The notes under the pieces are model-generated. The model did no database searches. It saw nothing but the letters and a program-made list of their open reading frames with translations, and had not been told where the DNA came from. Of a stretch of DNA of 64,000 nucleotides, positions 51,900 through 59,599 are shown piece after piece (within the stretch, counting starts at the first letter, position 1; every line of letters begins with the position of its first letter). The stretch spans positions 1 through 64,000 of the forward strand of contig NZ_VCKX01000026.1 in assembly GCF_005889725.1 (NCBI RefSeq). Reading direction: 5' to 3'. The stretch is from Nonomuraea zeae (GTDB taxonomy: Bacteria > Actinomycetota > Actinomycetes > Streptosporangiales > Streptosporangiaceae). Made by a program: the position numbers and the translations under genes.

Positions 51900-53335
51900 C
51901 CGTCAAGGCCGTGACGGCGGGGCTCGTCCTCCTCATGGCGGTCGCCTGCACGGGCCAGACGCCGCCGCGCAGCCTGCCCGGCGCGACGGCTGGCACCGGA
52001 TCTCCCGCCTGCGCGTCGCCCGAGGGGGGCGCCGCCACACCGCCGGAGACGCCCACCACGATCGACGTGATCGAGCAGGCCTACCTCTGTATCCTCGCCA
52101 ACTACTACAGCGGATCGACGCTGGACACCCGCTCGCTGCTGACCGCGGGATTCATCGCCTTCACGCAGGAGCTCAACCGCAGCGGGCGCGACCTGCCCGA
52201 CGCCACGATGCCGGCGCTGACCGGTGACCGCAAGGCCGACTGGGCCGCGTTCGAGGCGGTCTACCGGCAGGTCACCGGCGGGCTGCCGGGCCAGGCCGAC
52301 CTGCAGGAGAAGCTGGCCGCCGCCACCCTGGAGGCCATCGTGGCCAGCCTGGGGGACAACCATGCCCGCTGGCTTCGCGGCGGCCGGCGGCCGCCCGGCT
52401 ACTACGACGGCGACCTGTACGGCCTGGGCCTCAAGGCCAGCGCCGGCCCCGAGGTGAACGCCAACCCGGGAGCCGCCCTGCCCCCGCTGTTCGTCACGGC
52501 CGTCCAGGGCGGAGCGGCGGAGACCGCCGGCCTGCGCCCCGGCGACGTCATCGAGTCGGTCGACGGATCGGCCCCCTTCATCGACGGAGACGTCACCCCG
52601 GCCGCGGTCATCGCGCTCTACCCGCAGTACCCGCAGGCCGCTCCGGTCCGGCTCCGGCTGCTGCGGCAGGACACCGGCCGCCGCTGGAGCGTGACGCTGA
52701 AGCCCGGCCTGTTCCAGCCCGACCCGGCCACCATGCAGGCGGTGACGCCGAAGCTGCTGCGGGGCGGCGTCGCCTACGTGCGGCTCCGCGGGTTCGCGCC
52801 CGACGCCGCGGACCGGGTGTTCAGGGCGATCTCCAGGCTGGGGACCGGCCGGACGCTCACCGGCGTGCTGCTGGACCTGCGCGGCAACACCGGCGGCAGC
52901 CCCGTTGAGGCGACCCGGCTGCTGAGCGCGTTCGCCCACGGCAAGGTGACCGCGTACCAGTGCGCCGTGAACGGGACCTGCCAGACCATGCGGACCGACG
53001 ACAGCGTCGCGCTGCTCGACCTGCCCCTGGTGGTGCTCACCGACCGCGGCTGCGCCTCGGCGTGCGAGCACTTCAGCGCCGCCGTCAAGGATCTCCGCCT
53101 CGGTCAGCTGGTCGGTACGCGTACCGCGGGCATCGTCGCCGGCCCCGCCCAGCCGTACCGCCTCGGCAACGGCGTCATGCTGAGTTTCCCGTCGCTGCAC
53201 CACCTGGCGCCCGACCAGGAGGAGATCGACCGGATCGGCGTGGCGCCCGACCACCACGTGCCGCTGACCCCGCAGGACGCCGCCGCCGGGCGCGACCCCG
53301 CACTGGCCAGAGCCCTGACCCTGCTGCCCGGGTGA
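51896..53335 (+). CDS. S41-family C-terminal-processing protease, lipoprotein
   Basis: 479 aa. Lipobox VACT near residue 17 anchors it outside. Residues ~180-275 form a PDZ domain (VQGGAAETAGLRPGDVIESV). Residues ~290-465 are the S41 catalytic domain: GVAYVRLRGFAPDAAD, LLDLRGNTGG, and the nucleophile in DRGCASACEHF (Ser followed by Ala-Cys-Glu). The usual Lys partner is not obvious in the expected place; Lys in AVKDLRLGQLVGTRTAG is the candidate. Translationally coupled to the ABC permease. Confidence 0.88.
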   Translation: MTVKAVTAGLVLLMAVACTGQTPPRSLPGATAGTGSPACASPEGGAATPPETPTTIDVIEQAYLCILANYYSGSTLDTRSLLTAGFIAFTQELNRSGRDLPDATMPALTGDRKADWAAFEAVYRQVTGGLPGQADLQEKLAAATLEAIVASLGDNHARWLRGGRRPPGYYDGDLYGLGLKASAGPEVNANPGAALPPLFVTAVQGGAAETAGLRPGDVIESVDGSAPFIDGDVTPAAVIALYPQYPQAAPVRLRLLRQDTGRRWSVTLKPGLFQPDPATMQAVTPKLLRGGVAYVRLRGFAPDAADRVFRAISRLGTGRTLTGVLLDLRGNTGGSPVEATRLLSAFAHGKVTAYQCAVNGTCQTMRTDDSVALLDLPLVVLTDRGCASACEHFSAAVKDLRLGQLVGTRTAGIVAGPAQPYRLGNGVMLSFPSLHHLAPDQEEIDRIGVAPDHHVPLTPQDAAAGRDPALARALTLLPG

Positions 53336-53380
53336 TCCCTGCAGCTGGCCAGAGCCCCGACCCTGCGGCCCGGGTGATCC
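53303..53380 (+). repeat. Duplicated 36-bp 3' end of the S41 gene
   Basis: Positions 53303-53338 and 53345-53380 match at 34 of 36 bases, offset by 42 bp. The second copy repeats the last coding bases and the stop codon of the protease gene. It looks like a tandem duplication that left the reading frame intact. Confidence 0.85.
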
Positions 53381-53430
53381 GGGCCCATCCCTTGCCGTCA
53401 GGTCGTCCCACAGAAAGGACGGACTGCTTC

Positions 53431-54624
53431 ATGAGTCATGCCACCAAGGCGCGTCGCGGCCTGGTCGCCGCCGCCGGGCTGGTCGTCCTCGCCGCGGCCG
53501 CCTGCTCCACGCCCATTCCTCCCCGGTCCGCCGCGACCGCCCGCCCGTCGGCCGCCACCGGGACCCCGATCCTGCCCGCGCCCATCGGCGAGCACCCGGT
53601 CGGGACCACCGTCCTGCAGCTGAAGGACACCGGCCGCCCCGACCCCTGGGTGCCCGAGGACCAGGCCAGGGAGCTCATGGTCACCCTGTGGTATCCGACG
53701 CGGGCACGTGCGGGGCAGCGGGCCCCCTACATGACGCCGAAGGAGTCGGAGCTCCTCCTGAAGGGCAAGAGGGTGGCCACCACGTCGTACGACCTGCTGA
53801 GCAAGACACGTACCAACGCCTTCAGCGACGCGAGACCGGCCGGGCGCAAGGGCAGCCTGCCGCTGGTGGTGCTCTCCCCGGGGTTCACCATGCCCCGCAG
53901 CACGCTCACCTCGCTGGCCGAGGACCTGGCCAGCAGCGGGTACGTGGTGGCCGGCGTCGACCACACCTACGAGAACTACGCCACGACCTTCCCCGGCGGG
54001 CGGGTCGCCGACTGCGTCGCCTGCGACAGCGACTCGGACTTCGGCTTCGGCACGAAGGTGGCCGGGGTCCGGGCAGCCGACGTCTCCTTCGTCCTCGACC
54101 AGCTGACCGGGCCGAAGGCGAAGTGGCCGGGCTCCTCCCTGATCGACACCTCCGAGATCGCCATGGCCGGCCAGTCGATCGGCGGAGCCGGCGCGGTGGC
54201 CGCGATGCTGGCGGACCCCCGGATACGGGCGGGGATCGACATGGACGGCACCACGTACGCCCGGATCCCGAAGAGCGGGCTGTCGCGGCCGTTCCTGTTC
54301 ATGGGCTCGGCCGGCCACCTGCTGGGAGGCCGCGACAACTCGTGGGAGCGCGACTGGAACCTCCTGACCGGCTGGAAACGCTGGCTCGCGCTGCCCGGCG
54401 CGGATCACCAGTCCTTCACCGACGTTCCCCTGCTGGCGGGCCCGCTCGGCATCCCCATCCCGGGCGATCTGACCGCGGCCCGCTCCACAGAGATCACCCG
54501 CACGTACGTCCGGGCCTTCCTCGACCTGCACCTGCGTCACCAGCCGCAACCCCTGCTGGACAAGCCGTCGCCACGCTACCCCGAGGTCAAACTCTGCGAC
54601 CCGGACCGGAAGACGTGCGATTGA
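53431..54624 (+). CDS. Alpha/beta-hydrolase lipoprotein, PAF-acetylhydrolase-like
   Basis: 397 aa. Lipobox AAAACS near residue 26. LVVLSPGFTMPRSTLTSLAE is the oxyanion region and IAMAGQSIGGAGAVAAML (~250) contains the nucleophile in GQSIG. Asp in GIDMDGTTY and His in GADHQSF complete the triad. This pattern is that of platelet-activating-factor acetylhydrolase/chlorophyllase-like esterases. It follows the S41 gene by 95 bp and may be in its transcript. Confidence 0.87.
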   Translation: MSHATKARRGLVAAAGLVVLAAAACSTPIPPRSAATARPSAATGTPILPAPIGEHPVGTTVLQLKDTGRPDPWVPEDQARELMVTLWYPTRARAGQRAPYMTPKESELLLKGKRVATTSYDLLSKTRTNAFSDARPAGRKGSLPLVVLSPGFTMPRSTLTSLAEDLASSGYVVAGVDHTYENYATTFPGGRVADCVACDSDSDFGFGTKVAGVRAADVSFVLDQLTGPKAKWPGSSLIDTSEIAMAGQSIGGAGAVAAMLADPRIRAGIDMDGTTYARIPKSGLSRPFLFMGSAGHLLGGRDNSWERDWNLLTGWKRWLALPGADHQSFTDVPLLAGPLGIPIPGDLTAARSTEITRTYVRAFLDLHLRHQPQPLLDKPSPRYPEVKLCDPDRKTCD

Positions 54625-54646
54625 CAATGGCAGGCCACTCGGTAAG

Positions 54647-55036
54647 GTGCACGGCGTGCTGCATCCAGCGGCGGTCGATCTCGGGCGGGAAGCCGCCCGA
54701 CGCCTGGCGTTGTCCGGGGTCTGTGAGATCAGGCCGGGTCTGACCGACCGGGAGTTCGCCCAGATCGAGGCGGAACACGGCGTCGAGTTCGCCAACGACC
54801 ACCGCGCCTTCCTCGCCGCCGGGCTTCCGATCAACTCTGCCCGGCCGGAGGAGGGCGCCACGTGGGAGCGACCCTGGCCGGACTGGCGCGAAGGGGAGGA
54901 CGAGGAGCTTCGCTTCCATCTGGACTGCCCCGTCCGCGAGGTCCTGGGCGACGTGGAACGCGGTGCCTGGTTGGGGGTCGCGAGACCTTGGGTGAAGGGA
55001 GATCCGCTGCCCATGTGGGGCGAGTTCCTCCCCTGA
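54647..55036 (+). CDS. SMI1/KNR4-like protein, apparently shortened
   Basis: 129 aa from GTG 54647 (GTG 54656 possible). LTDREFAQIEAEHGVEFAND and HRAFLAAGLPIN are typical of the N-terminal half of SMI1/KNR4-fold proteins found as immunity or cell-wall-linked proteins in actinobacteria. Relatives that I recall are 180-240 aa. Here the frame stops soon after VREVLGDVERGAWLG, so the C-terminal half appears lost. Confidence 0.6.
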   Translation: MHGVLHPAAVDLGREAARRLALSGVCEIRPGLTDREFAQIEAEHGVEFANDHRAFLAAGLPINSARPEEGATWERPWPDWREGEDEELRFHLDCPVREVLGDVERGAWLGVARPWVKGDPLPMWGEFLP

Positions 55037-55150
55037 CGGCGGCGACCGGGCCAGCTCCGCCGCGACGCAGCGTCCGGCCGGCTCGGGCCAGCTCGGCCGC
55101 GATACCTTCGGTGCGGTCCAGCCGGCTCCATGACCGGAAGGTCGGCTCCG

Positions 55151-55765
55151 ATGAGGCGACTGCGGGACATCGCGGCAATGCTCGCCGTGGCCGCGACCCT
55201 GACCGCCTGCACCGCCGGCCGAAGCGCCCCTTCCACCGGGGCGGTCCCGCCGCCCTCGCCGTGCCCGTCCGATCGCACCTGCCATGCCGTCGTCGGCACC
55301 GACCCGGCCATCGTCGTCTATCGGGGGCCCTTCTACTCCAACCTGATGCCGTTGACCGGCCGGCTCCGGTGGGTGGAGAGCGAGTCCTGCCTGGTCGTTC
55401 AACGGGAAGACAACCCGACGAACCGGTTCAGGACGTTCTTTCCCGTGTGGCCCGAGGGCACGAGACCCGTTCGCGCGCCGGACGGCAGACGCGGCGTCGA
55501 GGTCCCCGGCGCCGGGCAGATCCTGGAGGGGGTCCTGTTCCAGGCGGGCGGCTCGGACTTCCCGGCCGGCCTCACCCCGCCGATCCCCTCCGTCCCCACC
55601 TTCGACCGGCCTCCCGGCGCGTGTTCGGCCCACGACGGGTTCTTCGTCATGAGCTCCTGGGGGACCAGCCGGTTGCAGCGCGCCGGTGGCCCGCCCGCGT
55701 CCGCGTTACCGTGGTGGCATGGCGGAGACCCAGCGGGAGCCGGTGCCACGCGTAGACGCGGGTGA
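55151..55765 (+). CDS. Small secreted lipoprotein of unknown function
   Basis: 204 aa from ATG 55151 (GGAAGG nine bases upstream). Lipobox LTACT near residue 20, then a Ser/Pro linker and a compact domain with four cysteines (PCPSDRTCHAVV, SCLVVQRED, GACSAHDGF). The last ~17 codons overlap the start of the DinB gene by 47 bp and look like low-complexity read-through, so the original stop may have been lost after SSWGTSRLQ. Not recognised. Confidence 0.65.
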   Translation: MRRLRDIAAMLAVAATLTACTAGRSAPSTGAVPPPSPCPSDRTCHAVVGTDPAIVVYRGPFYSNLMPLTGRLRWVESESCLVVQREDNPTNRFRTFFPVWPEGTRPVRAPDGRRGVEVPGAGQILEGVLFQAGGSDFPAGLTPPIPSVPTFDRPPGACSAHDGFFVMSSWGTSRLQRAGGPPASALPWWHGGDPAGAGATRRRG

Positions 55766-56213
55766 GCTCGACACCGCCATGGCGTTCCTGTCGTTCGCCC
55801 GGCACTGCGTGCTGAAGAAGGCCGGTGGGCTGTCCGACGAGCAGCTGCGCCGCGTCCTGGTCGCCAGCGGCACCTCCATCCTGGGCCTCGTCCAGCACCT
55901 GGCGGAGGCGGAGCGGTACTGGTTCGGCCACCACCTCGCCGGGGCCGCCTGGTCCGCGGACGGGGAGCACGGCATGGCCGTCCCACCCTCCCGCACCGCC
56001 GCCGACGTGCTGCGGGACTACCGGGCGGCGATCGAGGACAGCGACCGCGCGATCCGCGCCGCCGGGGGCCCGGACGCGCGCTTCGCCGTGCCGGTCGACG
56101 GCAACCGGCACACGCTCCGATGGGTCATCGCCCACATGACGAGCGAAACCGCCCGGCACGCCGGACACGCGGACATCCTCCGCGAACAGCTCGACGGCAC
56201 CACCGGCCGCTGA
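55719..56213 (+). CDS. DinB-family (DUF664) protein
   Basis: 164 aa four-helix bundle of the DinB/YfiT group, DUF664 branch. Metal ligands by pattern are His in LVQHLAEAERYWF, and His in WVIAHMTSETARHAGHAD (two His). Mycothiol- or bacillithiol-dependent S-transferases share this fold. The ATG at 55719 overlaps the lipoprotein gene; upstream in-frame codons lack a ribosome site. Confidence 0.9.
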   Translation: MAETQREPVPRVDAGELDTAMAFLSFARHCVLKKAGGLSDEQLRRVLVASGTSILGLVQHLAEAERYWFGHHLAGAAWSADGEHGMAVPPSRTAADVLRDYRAAIEDSDRAIRAAGGPDARFAVPVDGNRHTLRWVIAHMTSETARHAGHADILREQLDGTTGR

Positions 56214-56391
56214 GCACGGAGCTACGTCAGCGCCCTGAGTGCCTCGGCACAGGCGGTGCCGCCCTGCTCGGAGGCGAGGCGGACACCGAGTCGGCGGCGT
56301 CCGGCCGGAAGCGTCCCGGCACCCGTGAACTCCTGCCGCCGCATCGGGCTAATAACGGATGTGAACCGTGAGTACGGCGAGAAGGACATCC

Positions 56392-56967
56392 ATGAGCCCA
56401 GCTGACGTGCTCGACGACGAGACGGATGACGCGCTGCTGGTCGCGCGGTCCCTGGGAGATCCCCGATGGTTCGGCGAGCTGTTTCGCCGGCACGCCCCGC
56501 CGCTGCACCGCTATGCCGCCCGCCGCCTCGGTGGCGACCTCGCCGACGACATCGTGGCGGAGACGTTCCACACGGCCTTCAAGGCGCGGGCCGGCTACGA
56601 CCCCGCCCGGGGCGACGTGCGGCCGTGGCTGTGGCAGATCGCCACCAACCTGATCCGCCGGCACTACCGTTCCGAGCTGCGCATGTACCGCGCGCTCGCG
56701 CGGACCGGCGTGGACCCCGTGCTGGAGAGCCATGCCGACATGGTGGACGAGCAGGTCAGCGCCGCCGCGGAGACCCCGCGCCTGGCCGCCGCGCTGGCGG
56801 GGCTGCGCAAGGGCGACCGCGACGTCCTGCTGCTGACGGCGTGGGGCGAGCTGAGCTACCAGCAGGTCGCCGACGTGCTGGACATCCCCGTGGGCACCGT
56901 GCGCTCGCGGCTGAACAGGGCCCGGACGAAGGTACGCGACGCGCTTGGAGGAGCCGCTGATGAATGA
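56392..56967 (+). CDS. ECF-type RNA polymerase sigma factor
   Basis: 191 aa from ATG 56392 (AGAAGGA seven bases upstream; GTG 56368 is in frame). Region 2 (~15-85): LFRRHAPPLHRYAARRLGG, DDIVAETFHTAFKA, WLWQIATNLIRRH. Region 4 (~130-185): LLTAWGELSYQQVADVLDIP, VGTVRSRLNRARTKVR. This is the SigE-like group usually encoded with a membrane partner, as here: the next gene overlaps its stop by eight bases. Confidence 0.93.
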   Translation: MSPADVLDDETDDALLVARSLGDPRWFGELFRRHAPPLHRYAARRLGGDLADDIVAETFHTAFKARAGYDPARGDVRPWLWQIATNLIRRHYRSELRMYRALARTGVDPVLESHADMVDEQVSAAAETPRLAAALAGLRKGDRDVLLLTAWGELSYQQVADVLDIPVGTVRSRLNRARTKVRDALGGAADE

Positions 56968-57856
56968 GACCGAGCTGTTGCGGCGGATGAGGTCGCAGGT
57001 CCCGCTGCACGACCCCGACGAACTGGCGCTGGCCATCGGCTGGCGGCCGGAGGAGCCGCCCAGCCGCTCCCGCCCACGGGTGGTGCTGCGCCGGCTGCTG
57101 GTGGGCGCGCCGGTGACTGCGGTGCTGGTGGCCGTCGCCCTGGCCGTCACGGCACTGCCGCCGGGGAACGCGACCTCGTACGCCAACGCGGCCATCGACG
57201 TCAGGCAGGAGGGCGGCGAGTGGGTGGCCAGGATCAAGGACCCGCTGGCCGACTACCAGAAGTACGCTGAGGCGTTCGGCGCCGTGGGGTTGAACGTCGA
57301 GCTCCAGCTCGTGCCGGCCTCGCCCACGAGGGTCGGCGACCTGGTCCTTGCCGCGGGCACGCCGCCGTCCGGCGAGTTCGGCGGCGGCCTCGAACCCGAG
57401 GGCTGCAGGGCCGGGCAGCCCGGCTGCCACCTGACGTTCCGCGTCCCCGTCGGGTTCGAGGGCCGCGTACGCGCCCAGCTCGGCCGGCCCGCCGCGCACG
57501 GAGAGCGCTACCAGGCGGCGGCCCACGCCACCGACGCCGGCGAGATGCTCGAGGGCGTCCAGGTGGAGGATCGTTCCGTGCGCCAGGTGCTCGGCGAGAT
57601 CCGCCGGCGCGGCCTGGAGGTCGTTTTCCAGCAGGTACGAGCTGACCCGGGCAATCCGGAGATCAACTTCATCGACGGGAAGAAGGGCCTGTTCCATCTG
57701 TCGTACGAACCTGTCGCCCCGGACGCCGTCGGCCGGGACTGGCTCGTGTGGGCGGCCGAGCCGCAGAGCGAGGGCGTGATCAGGCTGCTGGTCACGCCGG
57801 AGCCGCTGCGGCCGAGCACCCCAACCCCTGGCGAGACGTCCGCGCCACGAGATTGA
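56960..57856 (+). CDS. Membrane partner of the ECF sigma factor (CU044_5270-like)
   Basis: 298 aa. ATG 56960 with GGAGGAG upstream. A ~45-residue cytoplasmic part (TELLRRMRSQVPLHDPDELA), one membrane helix (~48-70, GAPVTAVLVAVALAVTALPP) and a ~225-residue outer domain. This layout and the overlap with the sigma gene fit proteins annotated as CU044_5270 family, widely co-encoded with ECF sigma factors and probably acting as their anti-sigma or sensor. No zinc-binding anti-sigma (HxxxCxxC) motif is present. Confidence 0.8.
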   Translation: MNETELLRRMRSQVPLHDPDELALAIGWRPEEPPSRSRPRVVLRRLLVGAPVTAVLVAVALAVTALPPGNATSYANAAIDVRQEGGEWVARIKDPLADYQKYAEAFGAVGLNVELQLVPASPTRVGDLVLAAGTPPSGEFGGGLEPEGCRAGQPGCHLTFRVPVGFEGRVRAQLGRPAAHGERYQAAAHATDAGEMLEGVQVEDRSVRQVLGEIRRRGLEVVFQQVRADPGNPEINFIDGKKGLFHLSYEPVAPDAVGRDWLVWAAEPQSEGVIRLLVTPEPLRPSTPTPGETSAPRD

Positions 57857-57908
57857 CGACCGCCGCGATGACCACCGGCCGGGCGGTCGCGCACGATGGC
57901 CGGCCGGA

Positions 57909-58535
57909 TCAGTCAGCCGGCTTGCGGGCCCAGAACAAGGCGTGCCCGCTGTCGCCCTCCGGGACGAACTCCTGGGAGGTGACCTCCAACCCGGCCCCCC
58001 GCAGCCACGACTGGTAGGTGGCGGCGTCGGCGTGGCTCCACCACATGGGCGCGGTGCCTCCGAGCCAGTTGGCTTCGGCGCCGGTCCAGGCCTCCCAGCC
58101 GGTGGTGATCAGCAACCGGCCCGAAGGGCGCAGCCAGGTGGCGATGCGCTCGATGAGAACGGGCTGCTGCTCAAGAGGCATGTGGATGAGGGCGTAGAGG
58201 CATATGACCGCGTCGAAGCCGGCGGCCGGCAGATCGAGGGTCATGGCGTCGGCGCGGACGAAGGTCGCGTTGGGAACGAGGCGGCGCGCCCGCTGGATCT
58301 GCACGTCGCTGATGTCGACCCCCGTCACCTCATGCCCGGCCGCGGCGAGTGACCGCGCGACCGGGACGCCGCAGCCGCAGCCGAGGTCGAGCACGGATGC
58401 CCGGGCGGGCAGGCGGGATCGGAGCATCTCGAGCAAGAGGGCGTACTCGTCGGCGTCGGCGTCGGCGTCGTCACTGCGATAGCGGTACGACAGGGCGTCG
58501 TAGCCACGCCGGACGAGCTCGGTTTCCGCGCTCAT
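57909..58535 (-). CDS. SAM-dependent methyltransferase
   Basis: 208 aa class I methyltransferase. Motif I VLDLGCGCGVPVARSLAAAG (~48-67), motif II GVDISDVQ, then DAVICLYALIHMPLEQQPVL as motif III-IV. Methyltransf_25 type; substrate unknown. It converges with the sigma partner gene. Confidence 0.9.
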   Translation of the reverse strand: MSAETELVRRGYDALSYRYRSDDADADADEYALLLEMLRSRLPARASVLDLGCGCGVPVARSLAAAGHEVTGVDISDVQIQRARRLVPNATFVRADAMTLDLPAAGFDAVICLYALIHMPLEQQPVLIERIATWLRPSGRLLITTGWEAWTGAEANWLGGTAPMWWSHADAATYQSWLRGAGLEVTSQEFVPEGDSGHALFWARKPAD

Positions 58536-58665
58536 GCAGACCAGGTTATAGATCGCGATGACCCGGCGACGAGTGGCCTCAACAAATCTTCAGCGGATGC
58601 TCAACACGGTGGGGCTCAGACTCGGCGCGATGTTCAAGCTCCGCAACGAAAGGAGAAAGGGCTAG

Positions 58666-59247
58666 ATGAACCGGTCATCTGCCGTACTGCTCATCCTCGG
58701 CACCGTGCTCTCCAGCGTCCTGGTGCTGGGCGGAGCGCAGGCTGCCCTGGGCGTCTCCGCGGCACCAGCACACACCCTCGCCCAGGACCCGGCACCGGAG
58801 CCGACCGCCACGGAGCCGACCACACCGGAGCCGACCACACCGGAGCCGACCACACCGGAGCCGACCGCGCCGGAAGGAGACGGCCAAAGCCAGACGCAGC
58901 AACCTCTCGGTCAGGCCCTGGCCGCCATACCGGACGCCTGCACGGCCTACGGCTGCTACACCGGAGACGGCTGGGGCTCCGGCTTCGGCCGCTGGGTGGC
59001 CGACGGCGACAAGATGTGGGTCTGCGACCGGTCCGCCGATGGGTGGTCGATCGTGGTGGTCACCGACATCGGCACCAGCGCCAAGCCGAACAAGTGGCAC
59101 ACGAGCGGTGCGGGAAAGTGCACCGAGCGTTCGTTCGGCGATGTCGCCGAGGGCCAGTCGATCGCGTTCTACACCTGCCTGGGGGACTACAGCGACAGCT
59201 ACATCCTCCCGGGTTCGTGCGGCCCGGTCGTCTCCGGCACCACCTGA
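58666..59247 (+). CDS. Secreted protein with PEPTT repeats
   Basis: 193 aa. Signal peptide (LLILGTVLSSVLVLGGAQA). Residues ~40-70 are a spacer of five near-identical EPTTP units, followed by a ~115-residue domain with six cysteines (ACTAYGCYTGDGWG, WVCDRS, GKCTERS, YTCLGDY, GSCGPV), probably three disulfides. The domain is unrecognised but resembles small secreted actinomycete domains. AAAGGAGAAAGG precedes the ATG. Confidence 0.8.
   Translation: MNRSSAVLLILGTVLSSVLVLGGAQAALGVSAAPAHTLAQDPAPEPTATEPTTPEPTTPEPTTPEPTAPEGDGQSQTQQPLGQALAAIPDACTAYGCYTGDGWGSGFGRWVADGDKMWVCDRSADGWSIVVVTDIGTSAKPNKWHTSGAGKCTERSFGDVAEGQSIAFYTCLGDYSDSYILPGSCGPVVSGTT
58798..58872 (+). repeat. Five 15-bp units coding EPTTP
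   Basis: Three units are identical (GAGCCGACCACACCG, 58813-58857) and the first and last differ at two positions each. In-frame repeat, likely variable in copy number. Confidence 0.85.
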
Positions 59248-59262
59248 GCCACGGGACGATCC

Positions 59263-59303
59263 GCTGCTCATCGGCCACCGGGCAGGCCGGTCCGATGAGC
59301 AGC
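59263..59303 (+). terminator. Long inverted repeat after the secreted-protein gene
   Basis: GCTGCTCATCGG (59263-59274) and CCGATGAGCAGC (59292-59303) are perfect 12-bp arms with a 17-base loop, 15 bp after the stop. Probable terminator. Confidence 0.65.
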
Positions 59304-59314
59304 GCCCCCGCCGC

Positions 59315-59599
59315 TCACGCTCCCCAGCGGGAGGCGTCGGCCGCGAGCTCCAGGGTCGTCGGGGCGCCGCGTTCCCTGGCGAGCTCGCCGGCGATGGTGA
59401 AGCGGGCCGCGGCCTGCGGTGCGCGGGCAGGTCTGCGGCTGATGTGGCCGGTGGCTTCGAGCTTGCGGATCATGATTGTGACTCTGGGCAGCTGGCCCGA
59501 GCGTCCTCGGTCGTCTGCCGGCGTGAGGGCGTGAAGTATGGCGGAGCGGCGATGCGATGACTCCGTTCGTTCCCTCCATACTTCGTCGATATGCAGCAC
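59315..59599 (-). other. Doubtful minus-strand reading in a gene-poor stretch
   Basis: The ~340 bp between 59248 and 59590 hold the hairpin and little else. A 94-aa minus-strand frame ends with RFTIAGELARERGAPTTLEL and AADASRWGA, which looks protein-like, but its start lies across the start codon of the next plus-strand gene and no ribosome site is visible. It may be a gene fragment. Confidence 0.3.

Noticed and set aside
56213..56391. Small RNA or riboswitch in the leader of the ECF sigma gene
   Set aside because: GC-rich with ordinary hairpins only; no recognisable aptamer pattern was seen.
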